Source: Gammaproteobacteria bacterium
GTDB taxonomy: Bacteria > Pseudomonadota > Gammaproteobacteria > Burkholderiales > Thiobacillaceae
Direction: 5' to 3'
DNA: 9,022 bases
Assembly: GCA_018820745.1 (NCBI GenBank)
Contig: JAHJNP010000073.1
Coordinates: forward strand, 1 to 9,022
Shown piece by piece: positions 1 through 6,198 of this stretch; the first letter of the stretch is position 1; each line of letters starts with the position of its first letter. The translations under genes were made by a program, and so were the position numbers. The notes below the pieces were generated by a model, which did no database searches, was not told where the DNA came from, and worked only from the letters and a program-made list of their open reading frames with translations.

Positions 1-852
1 CGCGCGGTGTTGTCGGTGCCGATCAGCAGGTAGCCGATGATGGCGTTTTGCGCGTCGCGCAGCGCTGTGACCGACACCACCGCAGGGAAGCGGCTGCCGT
101 CCTTGCGGATGTAGGTCAGTTCGTAGATGTCCTCGATCCCGCGCGAGGCCTTGAACACCAGCGCCTCGAAGCCCGGCGTGATCGGGGTGCCGAGTTCGAT
201 GCTCAAGGCCTCGGCGCGCACGACCACTTCCTCCGGGTCGGAAATGTCGGCCGGCGTGATCTTGTTCAGGACGTCGGCGGCGGTGTAGCCCAGCATGCGT
301 TCGGCGCCGACGTTGAAGATCTGGATTACGCCCTTGGCGTCCGTGGCGATGCTCGAGAAATTGGCGCTGTTGAAAATCGCGCTCTGCAGCGCCCCCGCCT
401 TGAGCAGCGCCTCTTCCGCCTGCTTGCGCGCGGTGTTGTCGGTGCCGATCAGCAGGTAGCCGATGATGGCGTTTTGCGCGTCGCGCAGCGCTGTGACCGA
501 CACCACCGCAGGGAAGCGGCTGCCGTCCTTGCGGATGTAGGTCAGCTCGTAGATGTCCTCGATGCCGCGCGAAGCCTTGAACACCAGTGCCTCGAAGCCC
601 GGCGTGATCGGGGTGCCGAGCTCGACGCTCAATGCTTCGGCGCGCGCGACCACTTCCTCCGGGTCGGAAATGTCGGCCGGCGTGATCTTGTTCAGGACGT
701 CGGCGGCGGTGTAGCCCAGCATGCGTTCGGCACCGACGTTGAAAATCTGGATCACGCCCTTTTCGTCGGTGGCGATGCTCGAAAAGTTGGCGCTGTTGAG
801 GATCGCATTCTGCAACGCCCCCGTTTTAAGCAAGGCCTTCTGGCGCCGGACT
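1..852. repeat. Tandem 426-bp direct repeat encoding PAS units
   Basis: Bases 1-426 and 427-852 align without gaps at an offset of exactly 426 bp (142 codons). By eye about 24 mismatches fall in the first 400 positions, giving roughly 94% identity. The first 119 bases of the two copies are identical, and another stretch of about 75 bases (near 210-310 against 636-736) differs at about one position. Identity fades near 780-852, at the N-terminal edge of the upstream PAS unit. The window opens exactly at a unit boundary, so further copies may lie to the left. Confidence 0.9.
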
Positions 853-911
853 TCGGCGGCGAGGCCCCTCGCTTTGCCGGCAAGGGTGGGATCGTTTCCT
901 GTTTTTGACAT
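1..911 (-). CDS. PAS-domain sensor protein with tandem near-identical PAS units (3' end outside window)
   Basis: Reading the minus strand from ATG at 911-909 gives 303 codons with no stop, open to the left edge. The protein begins MSKTGNDPTLAGKARGLAAE, a short charged helix-prone lead. Two copies of a PAS unit of 142 residues follow. Each contains SSIATD, KGVIQIFNVGAERMLGY, TAADVLNKITPADISDP, DIYELTYIRKDGSRFP and a closing IGYLLIGTDNTARKQAEEAL linker, which is the usual PAS plus PAC arrangement. The two units differ at about 5 residues. There is no signal peptide or membrane segment in the visible part, so cytoplasmic sensing is likely. The output domain lies off-window. In known proteins with such PAS strings it is usually a histidine kinase, GGDEF or EAL domain, but none can be seen here. 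Only a weak ribosome site (GGAA) precedes the ATG, and the frame stays open for some way upstream, so the start is likely but not certain. Confidence 0.85.
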   Translation of the reverse strand, partial: MSKTGNDPTLAGKARGLAAEVRRQKALLKTGALQNAILNSANFSSIATDEKGVIQIFNVGAERMLGYTAADVLNKITPADISDPEEVVARAEALSVELGTPITPGFEALVFKASRGIEDIYELTYIRKDGSRFPAVVSVTALRDAQNAIIGYLLIGTDNTARKQAEEALLKAGALQSAIFNSANFSSIATDAKGVIQIFNVGAERMLGYTAADVLNKITPADISDPEEVVVRAEALSIELGTPITPGFEALVFKASRGIEDIYELTYIRKDGSRFPAVVSVTALRDAQNAIIGYLLIGTDNTA

Positions 912-1127
912 GGTTGTTTCCGTGGAAAGCGTGCAACGACCCAAGGAGGGCTGCGCTTGTCGGGCCGGCAACAGAAGGTTGCGGCCTCCACAGTCGGAAA
1001 ACGTCGCCTCAGCCGAGGCGAGTGTGGGTCATCACGGTCTTTCCGAAGGAGGTCTGTGTACCGGGGGTACACAAGCCGCTTGATAATACTCGGCTTTGCC
1101 AGGCGGGGGGTATGCCGCCGCCGCTGA
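912..1127 (-). other. Intergenic leader rich in inverted repeats, upstream of the PAS gene
   Basis: This 216-bp gap separates the PAS gene from the preceding YbhB-type gene on the same strand. It holds at least five dyads. The first is 963-972/978-986, a 9-bp stem with a one-base bulge and a 5-base loop. The second is TCGCCTC 1004-1010 with GAGGCGA 1015-1021 (4-base loop). The third, TCGGAAA 994-1000 with TTTCCGA 1040-1046, encloses the second. The fourth is GTGTACC 1056-1062 with GGTACAC 1066-1072 (3-base loop). The fifth is AAGCCG 1073-1078 with CGGCTT 1091-1096. None is followed by a clear T-run on the minus strand, so a simple intrinsic terminator is not evident. I could not match it to a known riboswitch, including the c-di-GMP GEMM type. 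It may be a structured 5' leader or a cluster of protein-binding dyads. Confidence 0.5.
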
Positions 1128-1589
1128 TCACTTCTTCTTGTAATGCCCCACCAGCTCGCAGCGGGCCAGGATATGCCCCTGCATGGCCTGTTCCAGGGCG
1201 GTTTTGGTCGCCGGGTGCAGAACCGGCAGGGCGGTGTCGAGCGCGTACAGCGTGTGGACGTAGCGATGGCGGCCGATGGGCGGGCAGGGGCCGCGATAGC
1301 CCGCCTGCTTCCAGTCGTTGAGGCCCTGGCACGTGCCTGCCGGCAATTGCGTCGCCCCTGCCTCGAGCCCCGTCGTAGCGGACGGGATGTTGTACAGCAC
1401 CCAGTGCACCCAGGTCATTTTGGGCGCAGCCGGATCGGGGGCGTCGGGGTCATCGACCACCAGCGCCAGGCTTTTTGCCCCGGATGGCACCCCTGACCAC
1501 GCCAGCGGCGGCGACCGGTCATGCCCGTCGCAGGTGTGCTGGCTGGGGATGTCCTTCTGCGGGGCAAATGCACTCGATGTCAGCTCCAT
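1128..1589 (-). CDS. YbhB/YbcL family (PEBP / Raf kinase inhibitor-like) protein
   Basis: The product is 153 aa, starting MELTSSAFAPQKDIPSQHTC. It carries the signature stretches of bacterial phosphatidylethanolamine-binding-like proteins: VVDDPDAPDP followed by WVHWVLYNIP (about residues 44-70), and RGPCPPIGRHRYVHTLYALD in the second half. The DPDAP and GxHRY segments line the family's anion/phosphate-binding pocket. The length is normal for the family (about 150-160 aa) and there is no signal peptide, so the protein is probably cytoplasmic. The start at 1589 is preferred over the in-frame ATG at 1616 because a strong AAAGGAGA Shine-Dalgarno lies at 1597-1603 with about 7 bases of spacing, and the family begins near this Met. 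It lies 23 bp downstream of the unrecognised gene ending at 1613, so the two are probably co-transcribed. The biochemical role of this family in bacteria is poorly defined. Confidence 0.88.
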   Translation of the reverse strand: MELTSSAFAPQKDIPSQHTCDGHDRSPPLAWSGVPSGAKSLALVVDDPDAPDPAAPKMTWVHWVLYNIPSATTGLEAGATQLPAGTCQGLNDWKQAGYRGPCPPIGRHRYVHTLYALDTALPVLHPATKTALEQAMQGHILARCELVGHYKKK

Positions 1590-1596
1590 GGTCTGT

Positions 1597-1603
1597 CTCC
1601 TTT
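1597..1603 (-). promoter_or_regulatory. Ribosome binding site of the YbhB-type gene
   Basis: The minus strand reads AAAGGAGACAGACC before the ATG at 1589. This decides the start against the upstream in-frame ATG at 1616, and it fits in the 23-bp gap after the preceding gene's stop. Confidence 0.75.
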
Positions 1604-1612
1604 CGCTGCGCC

Positions 1613-2344
1613 TCAACCCCGCCCCGCCTGGCGGATTTCGCCCAGCATCACGCCCAGTTGCCGGGGGCTCACCGGCGGCTGCGCATGGCCGTGCAGGGTG
1701 GAATGGACGTGTTCGTCATCGATCCCCAGAAAATGCATGCCGGTCGCGTCCAGTGTGTGGCGCAAGGTTTCAAGTTCCGCGTCGATGCCTGCGTCGGCTG
1801 CGGGCCGGGAAGCCAGCACACCGATCACGCGCATCACCCCGGCGAGGTCGTAGCGCCCGGTTTGTGCCGCAATGCGGGCCAGCGCCTTCCATAGCGCCGG
1901 CTTCGATTCATGGGGGTGCCCATGCAAGGCCACGCCCTCGCCGCCGCGCAGGGCGGTGGCGACGTCCTCGGCGTAGCGTGCGCCCGCTGCGGGGGAGTCG
2001 AACAGCATCATGGGGTCATGGGCGAGGCGTACGCCCTCTTCGTTGCCGTGCTCGATCTCCGCCTGCACCAGAAATGCAAACGCCTGTGCTGCATTCAGGC
2101 CCTGCAGCAGCGCATCCACCCGCCCATCGCCCGCTGCGATCAGGTCCGCCAGCAGGTCGGCGCGCGGCGGCGCGACCGACCACAGCGCATGCGCCAGCGG
2201 AGTCGCCGGTTCCGGGCCGCGCATTTCCAGCCAGTGCGCGTCACACAGATCGAGCAGCGCCTGCTGCAGTTTGCGCCGCCGGGCCTCGGGCACGTGGCCC
2301 ACCAGCCGTGCGGCTTCGGATTCGATGAGGGCAAGCTTGGGCAT
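1613..2344 (-). CDS. Hypothetical protein, alpha-helical, unrecognised
   Basis: The product is 243 aa from ATG at 2344, starting MPKLALIESEAARLVGHVPE. An in-frame TTG at 2392 would add 16 residues, and neither start has a good ribosome site. The codon pattern looks coding (GC-rich third positions, clean frame). The composition is rich in Ala and Leu with many Arg, Asp and Glu, suggesting a soluble helical-repeat or bundle protein. No membrane segment, signal peptide, P-loop or other catalytic motif is apparent. A His-rich patch lies near GVALHGHPHESKPALWKAL in the middle and another, HFLGIDDEHVHSTLHGHAQ, near the C-terminus. These might bind metal, but that is speculation. The gene sits directly upstream of the YbhB-type gene with a 23-bp gap, so the two probably share a transcript. 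I do not recognise the family. Confidence 0.7.
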   Translation of the reverse strand: MPKLALIESEAARLVGHVPEARRRKLQQALLDLCDAHWLEMRGPEPATPLAHALWSVAPPRADLLADLIAAGDGRVDALLQGLNAAQAFAFLVQAEIEHGNEEGVRLAHDPMMLFDSPAAGARYAEDVATALRGGEGVALHGHPHESKPALWKALARIAAQTGRYDLAGVMRVIGVLASRPAADAGIDAELETLRHTLDATGMHFLGIDDEHVHSTLHGHAQPPVSPRQLGVMLGEIRQAGRG

Positions 2345-2623
2345 GGCAGAGAGGAAGCGGCGCCCGTTATGGCCCGTCGCCGGCGGGATCAAGCGTTGGC
2401 GCGCGAATGACGCGCGGAGGGTGGGCGCTGTCTCCGCGCCACGCCGGATCGCTCACCCACCCTGGTGGCGTCAGCCTGATCGTTCCGGTTTTCTGCGCCT
2501 GCCCGGTTCCTGTCATGCCCATCATCATTCGCCCCGTTCCGGCTTCCATCTTGTAGGGGGAAACCACACTTCTAAATGTAGACCCGTGGCGAGGCGGAGC
2601 AAGCGGCGAAACCGGGCCGCGTG
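2345..2623. other. Intergenic region with a nested GC-rich dyad
   Basis: There is no convincing gene in this 279-bp stretch. It contains AGGGTGGG 2418-2425 pairing with CCCACCCT 2456-2463. Within that loop, overlapping the left arm by two bases, GGCGC 2424-2428 can pair with GCGCC 2436-2440. CCACC and GGTGG also abut around 2457-2468. It lies upstream of the minus-strand hypothetical gene and before the broken-gene patch, and no clear sigma-70 promoter was identified. Toward 2550-2590 the sequence turns locally AT-richer, just before the ATPase-like fragment begins. Confidence 0.4.
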
Positions 2624-2838
2624 CGCCGGCTGCGAGCTGGACGAGCCCGGGGTGGTCGAACTCTTGGCCGAGCACACGCTGATTCTCTACATCCAGACCA
2701 CCACGCGCGAGGAAGAGGACACGCTGATCAAACGTGCGCAGTCCGACCCCAAGCCGCTGTATTTCCGCCCCGCCTTCCTGGCCGAGCACCTGCCCTTGTA
2801 TCTCAGGGAAAAAGGCCTTGAATACGTGGCCCAGGTCG
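2624..2838 (+). pseudogene. C-terminal fragment of a P-loop ATPase-like protein (remnant)
   Basis: One frame reads AGCELDEPGVVELLAEHTLI, then LYIQTTTREEEDTLIKRAQS and DPKPLYFRPAFLAEHLPLYL, ending [10 protein letters not shown] before homology seems to stop. No start codon or upstream domain belongs to it in this frame, and the coding character is lost at both ends, so this is an internal or C-terminal slice of about 70 codons. From memory it resembles the C-terminal part of a conserved proteobacterial ATPase family whose N-terminus carries a GMSGVGKT Walker A motif and whose middle runs NDAGGSxCELD. The gene starting at 8947 on the same strand looks like the N-terminus of that family. The family link was not searched. 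The piece runs straight into the MlaE-like fragment in another frame. Confidence 0.5.
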
Positions 2839-2850
2839 CGCAGCGAAGGC

Positions 2851-3441
2851 ATGCTCGCACTCACCGGGCGCGGCAGCATCGCCGTGTGGGGCCATGTGGT
2901 CGGCCTGCTCGACTTCGCCGGCCGCCTGTCCATCGAATTGATGGCGTTGCTGCCGCGTCCGGGGCGCTGGCGCTGGCGCGAATTCGGCGCCCAGGTGCGC
3001 ACGGTGTTCGTCGGCGCGATTTCCATCGTGATCGGCATGCTGTTCCTGCTTGGCGTGATGTTCGCTTACCTGCTCGGTTCGCAGGCGCAGCAATACGGCG
3101 CCAGCATCTTTGTCGTCGACGGTCTGCTGCTGGCGATCCTGCGCGAGATTTCGCCGGTCATCGTCGCCGTCCTGGTGGCCGGGCGCACCGGTGCCGCCAT
3201 TACCGCGCAGCTCGGCACCATGAAGGTGACCGAGGAAATCGATGCGATCACCACACTCGGCCTGTCGCCGCTGGCGGTGCTGGTGATCCCGCGCATCCTG
3301 GCCTTGCTGCTGGCCATGCCGCTGCTGGTCTTCATCGGCGACATCGCCGGGATCGCCGGCGTGATGGGAAAGCGCGTTGACGAATGCGCGGTCGATCTTG
3401 ATCTCGTTGAGCGGCACCCGGTTCAGGTTGCTCAACGATGA
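2851..3441 (+). pseudogene. Truncated MlaE-family ABC permease fused to a foreign tail
   Basis: The frame from ATG 2851 encodes about 173 residues of an MlaE/Ttg2B-type inner-membrane permease. In known systems this protein works with MlaF and MlaD in phospholipid or lipid trafficking across the envelope. Visible family features are [18 protein letters not shown], the hydrophobic [40 protein letters not shown], and the conserved [20 protein letters not shown] followed by [20 protein letters not shown]. Homology stops at about 3369, after [11 protein letters not shown]. The last 24 codons before the stop at 3439-3441 are the antisense of an EAL-domain scrap. Intact MlaE proteins are about 260 aa, so roughly 85 C-terminal residues, including the last membrane segments, are missing. 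No mlaF, mlaD or mlaC neighbour is present. The upstream ribosome site (GAAGG, about 4 bases from ATG) is weak. It is probably non-functional, or else a chimeric join. Confidence 0.75.
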
Positions 3442-3462
3442 ATAGCCGGTGCCGAAGTCATC
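3370..3462 (-). pseudogene. EAL-domain phosphodiesterase scrap
   Basis: The minus strand reads [20 protein letters not shown] then [11 protein letters not shown], the conserved [10 protein letters not shown]...K.DR.FV core of an EAL c-di-GMP phosphodiesterase. Only about 31 codons remain. Upstream (above 3462) the usual hydrophobic strand before DD is missing. Downstream (below 3370) the frame runs into the antisense of the MlaE fragment. It is not a copy of the EAL gene at 6199-8388: the corresponding stretch there differs at many positions and reads SYLKRFPVDRLKVDKSFV. Confidence 0.75.
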
Positions 3463-3480
3463 CATGGAAAAGCGAATTGT

Positions 3481-3496
3481 TGGTCTGCTACTTGCT
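3481..3496 (+). promoter_or_regulatory. Candidate sigma-54 (-24/-12) promoter of the cache-CheW gene
   Basis: TGGTCTGCTACTTGCT fits the RpoN pattern TGGCACGNNNNTTGCW, with the essential GG and GC at the exact spacing and the whole TTGCT box intact. Three of the -24 box positions (CAC) differ. The predicted start, about 12 bases after the GC, is near 3507. This leaves a leader of about 35 bases that contains the ribosome site AAGGA (3528-3532 region) before the ATG at 3542. Prediction is from pattern only. Confidence 0.5.
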
Positions 3497-3541
3497 TAGG
3501 AGTAGGCATGACAATCCATTTTTCCTCAAGGATCGACCCGC

Positions 3542-6112
3542 ATGCGTGACACGACAGCCCACAAGAACGATGTCTTCCTGCCTTACATGCGTGATGTGGT
3601 CCGCAGCGAACAATCCCTACGTGAACTGAACCTGATGTGGCGCATGATCGAGTCCTCGGCCAGGATGAATTACCTGACCGAGACCAAGGCCATTCTGCAA
3701 ACCATGGCCGCCACGCGGGCCGGGTTCGACCAGCTCGAATATGAACTGGTTTCGAGCCTGGTGCACGAAAAGTGTGCCAATGTGCTGATGGAAATCGGCA
3801 CCAAGGCACACTACGTGATCGATATCGTGGTGCGCAATTTATATGAACGCACCGCCGATGTCGGCTTTCTCGCCACTGACCGCGATTTGTGCGAATTCGT
3901 GTCCGGCCGCCAGAATGATCCTGAAGCCATTCACACGCGCCTGCTGGCCTATCGCAGCAAGTATTCCGTGTATGACGAAATCATGTTGCTCGACAAGGAC
4001 GGCAACGTTCTGATGCAGATAGATGAGCATGCCGAAGTCGAAGGCAGTATCGAGCCGCTTATCGCACAGACATTGGAATCGGACGGCTATGTCGAAACGT
4101 TCCGGGCGACCGATCTGCGTCCCGGGAAACAGAAGGCCTTGATCTATTCGCAGCGGATGCTGGATCCGGCAACCCATGCGGTTGTCGGCATGCTCTGCCT
4201 ATGCTTCGATTTTGAAACGGAAATGCACGGCATATTCGAGTCTCATCGCGATCAGGATGAACGTTCGAACATGCTCCTGCTCGACAGCGAAAACCGCGTC
4301 ATTGCCAGCGCCGATCCGCTATGGGTGCCAGTCGGGGCGATCGTTCCGGTCAACCCTGATGGCAGCATGCGCTTGTTCATGTTTGGCGGGCGAAAATACC
4401 TGATACAAACCTTCGGCGCGGAAGGGTATCAGGATTACATGGGCCCTCCGGGCTGGCAGGGACAGGTCATGGTGCCAGTCGAGGTCGCCTTTATGGAGGA
4501 GGGCGACCGATCCTCGATGCCGCTTGCGCCATCGGTTGCCGAGGGACTGTTGTCCCATGCCGAAACTTTTTCACCCCCGCTCTACAAGATCATGCAGGCA
4601 GCTGAAACCATTCAGCGTGTCGTCTGGAATGGGCAGGTCATGACCGCCGGAACGGGAGACAATTTGGTTCAGCTGAAATCGGTGCTGGAACAAATCAGCG
4701 AAACCGGTAACCGGAGCAACCAGCTGTTTTCGCAATCCATCGCCAACCTGTACGAAACGGTGCTGAGTTCCAGTTTGCGCGGTACTGAGTTCATGTCTCA
4801 CCTGCTGGTCGATCTGCTCGACCGCAATCTGTACGAGCGCGCCAACGATTGTCGGTGGTGGGCGCTGACACCGGCACTGCGCAACGCCCTGGCTGCACCG
4901 GTGCAGACCGAGGCAATGGTTAAAGACATCACCGCGATTCTGACCTACATCAACAGCCTGTATACCGTTTACACGCGGATTTTCGTGTACGACACAAGCG
5001 GCCGCATCATCGCCAGCACGCTTTTGGCGCAGATAGGCGAAGACCGGGCCATGGTCGGCACCAACATCGGCCCTGTCACGCTTCAGTCCGCGATGGCGCT
5101 GGCAGGCGAGCAGGATTATCACGTCACGCCGTTCGCACCTTCGCCCTTGTATGACGCGCGGCCAACCTACGTTTACCACGCTGCCATTCGTCACCCGGAC
5201 AACGCCAAGACCATCGTGGGCGGGATAGGCATCGTGTTTGATGCGGCGCCCGAGTTTTCGGCCATGCTGCACGGCGGTCTGAATGGAAAAGCCGGCACAA
5301 CCGCCTTCTTCATCAATCGCCTGGGCCACATCATAGCCAGCACCGACCCGTCGCGTCCGGTTGGAACCCTGCTCGACATCGATCCGGTGGTCCTGAAACA
5401 GAAAAACGGCTATAGCACTTCGACCATCACGATTCACGATGGGTGCTATGCAAGCATGGGGTGCACCGTCACCAGCGGTTATCGCGAGTTCAAGGTTAGC
5501 GATGGCTATCAGGAAGATGTCATCGCCGTGGTGTTCGAGTCGTTTGGCGAAGTGCGCGAACGCGTTCCTTCAGGCAACAAGACCGCTACCACGCTTGAAT
5601 CCAGTTCGGCTGAATGCGGTGGCAAGCAGTTTGCGACCTGTTTCATCGATGGCAATTTGTATGCGATCCCCGCCGGGCAGGTGCTGGAAGCCCTGCCGGG
5701 ATCGAACCTGTTGCCGATGACCATGGGCGGTTTCGAGGGCCGAATCGGCATGCTTGCGTATGGACACGACAATGAAGAGAAAAAGATCATCTGGGTGTTC
5801 GATCTGGGCTATATGGTCCGGGGACGATTGACTGAAATCACACGCGGTAGCCAGATCATCGTGGTTCAGCACGGAGATCAAAGCATCGGCTTGCTGGTCG
5901 ACGAACTGCATGGCGTGCCGGAGTTCAGTGACGAGCTGATCTCGCCCACGCCCTTTTCCAGACACGACGGCGGCACCCTGATACCCCAGGTTATTCGGGC
6001 AAATCAGGGCAAGGTGCTGATTCAGGTCATCAATCTGGATTACGTCTACAGCACCTTGAAGGCGGGTGAAATGCCGTGCATGCCGGAGCCGGTGATGGAG
6101 GACGCGGCTTGA
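3542..6112 (+). CDS. Soluble double-Cache sensory protein with C-terminal CheW domain
   Basis: The product is 856 aa, starting MRDTTAHKNDVFLPYMRDVV. An AAGGA ribosome site lies about 9 bases before the ATG. The first sensory half spans about residues 80-320. It has NLYERTADVGFLATD (99-113), then a Cache/PAS-like beta region (SKYSVYDEIMLLDKDGNVLM) and MLLLDSENRVIASADPLW. The second half spans about 400-665. It has the matching NLYERANDCRWWALTP (429-444), RIFVYDTSGRIIASTL and TTAFFINRLGHIIASTDPSR. A CheW-like domain occupies about residues 690-845, with QFATCFIDGNLYAIPAGQVL, RIGMLAYG and QSIGLLVDELHGV. No membrane segment or signal peptide is visible, so unlike most Cache receptors it should be cytoplasmic. 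CheW domains couple receptors to CheA, so this protein probably brings ligand sensing directly to a chemosensory array or a related kinase complex. A candidate sigma-54 promoter lies just upstream, and the c-di-GMP enzyme gene converges on it. Confidence 0.88.
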   Translation: MRDTTAHKNDVFLPYMRDVVRSEQSLRELNLMWRMIESSARMNYLTETKAILQTMAATRAGFDQLEYELVSSLVHEKCANVLMEIGTKAHYVIDIVVRNLYERTADVGFLATDRDLCEFVSGRQNDPEAIHTRLLAYRSKYSVYDEIMLLDKDGNVLMQIDEHAEVEGSIEPLIAQTLESDGYVETFRATDLRPGKQKALIYSQRMLDPATHAVVGMLCLCFDFETEMHGIFESHRDQDERSNMLLLDSENRVIASADPLWVPVGAIVPVNPDGSMRLFMFGGRKYLIQTFGAEGYQDYMGPPGWQGQVMVPVEVAFMEEGDRSSMPLAPSVAEGLLSHAETFSPPLYKIMQAAETIQRVVWNGQVMTAGTGDNLVQLKSVLEQISETGNRSNQLFSQSIANLYETVLSSSLRGTEFMSHLLVDLLDRNLYERANDCRWWALTPALRNALAAPVQTEAMVKDITAILTYINSLYTVYTRIFVYDTSGRIIASTLLAQIGEDRAMVGTNIGPVTLQSAMALAGEQDYHVTPFAPSPLYDARPTYVYHAAIRHPDNAKTIVGGIGIVFDAAPEFSAMLHGGLNGKAGTTAFFINRLGHIIASTDPSRPVGTLLDIDPVVLKQKNGYSTSTITIHDGCYASMGCTVTSGYREFKVSDGYQEDVIAVVFESFGEVRERVPSGNKTATTLESSSAECGGKQFATCFIDGNLYAIPAGQVLEALPGSNLLPMTMGGFEGRIGMLAYGHDNEEKKIIWVFDLGYMVRGRLTEITRGSQIIVVQHGDQSIGLLVDELHGVPEFSDELISPTPFSRHDGGTLIPQVIRANQGKVLIQVINLDYVYSTLKAGEMPCMPEPVMEDAA

Positions 6113-6136
6113 AGGTGCGCTCGGATCGGAATGAAT

Positions 6137-6154
6137 GCCCCGCGCGTGCGGGGC
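6137..6154. terminator. GC hairpin between convergent genes (possible bidirectional terminator)
   Basis: GCCCCGC (6137-6143) and GCGGGGC (6148-6154) form a perfect 7-bp stem with a GCGT loop, 24 bp after the cache-CheW stop and 45 bp past the end of the opposing gene. A proper T-run is absent on either side (CTCCTGTTGG on plus, ATTCATTCC on minus), so termination may be weak or Rho-assisted. Confidence 0.55.
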
Positions 6155-6198
6155 CTCCTGTTGGGCGCCCGGCCGTACTGATAGGCTTGCGGGCTATA

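Noticed and set aside
48..908. Long plus-strand open frame of 286 codons over the PAS region
   Set aside because: It is the shadow of the minus-strand PAS gene. The tandem DNA repeat makes the shadow protein look repetitive too, but only the minus frame gives recognisable PAS sequence.
929..944. Sigma-54-like TGGGTCGTTGCACGCT on the minus strand upstream of the PAS gene
   Set aside because: The GG/GC spacing fits, but the TT of the -12 box is missing and the start would lie only about 7 bases before the ATG, leaving no room for a ribosome site.
1040..1130. Possible c-di-GMP (GEMM) riboswitch, prompted by a GGCAAAGCC string on the minus strand
   Set aside because: The other conserved GEMM elements and the tetraloop-receptor arrangement could not be found around it.
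2010..3380. Plus-strand open frame of 456 codons
   Set aside because: Only the segment 2624-2838 has meaningful protein sequence. The rest is antisense to the hypothetical gene or out of frame with MlaE, with Arg/Pro/Ala-rich shadow composition.
3412..3454. CGGCACCCGG / CCGGTGCCG inverted repeat upstream of the cache-CheW promoter
   Set aside because: It falls within the EAL coding scrap and its arms are explained by codons for NRVP and FGTG. It is also too close to the promoter for a typical enhancer site.
2803..3465. Minus-strand frame of 220 codons starting in the EAL scrap
   Set aside because: After about 31 EAL-like residues it is antisense to the MlaE fragment (Gln/Asp/His-rich shadow composition), so it is not a gene.
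4571..5437. Minus-strand open frame of 288 codons inside the cache-CheW gene
   Set aside because: It is antisense to a clearly coding plus-strand frame, with no recognisable motif or ribosome site.
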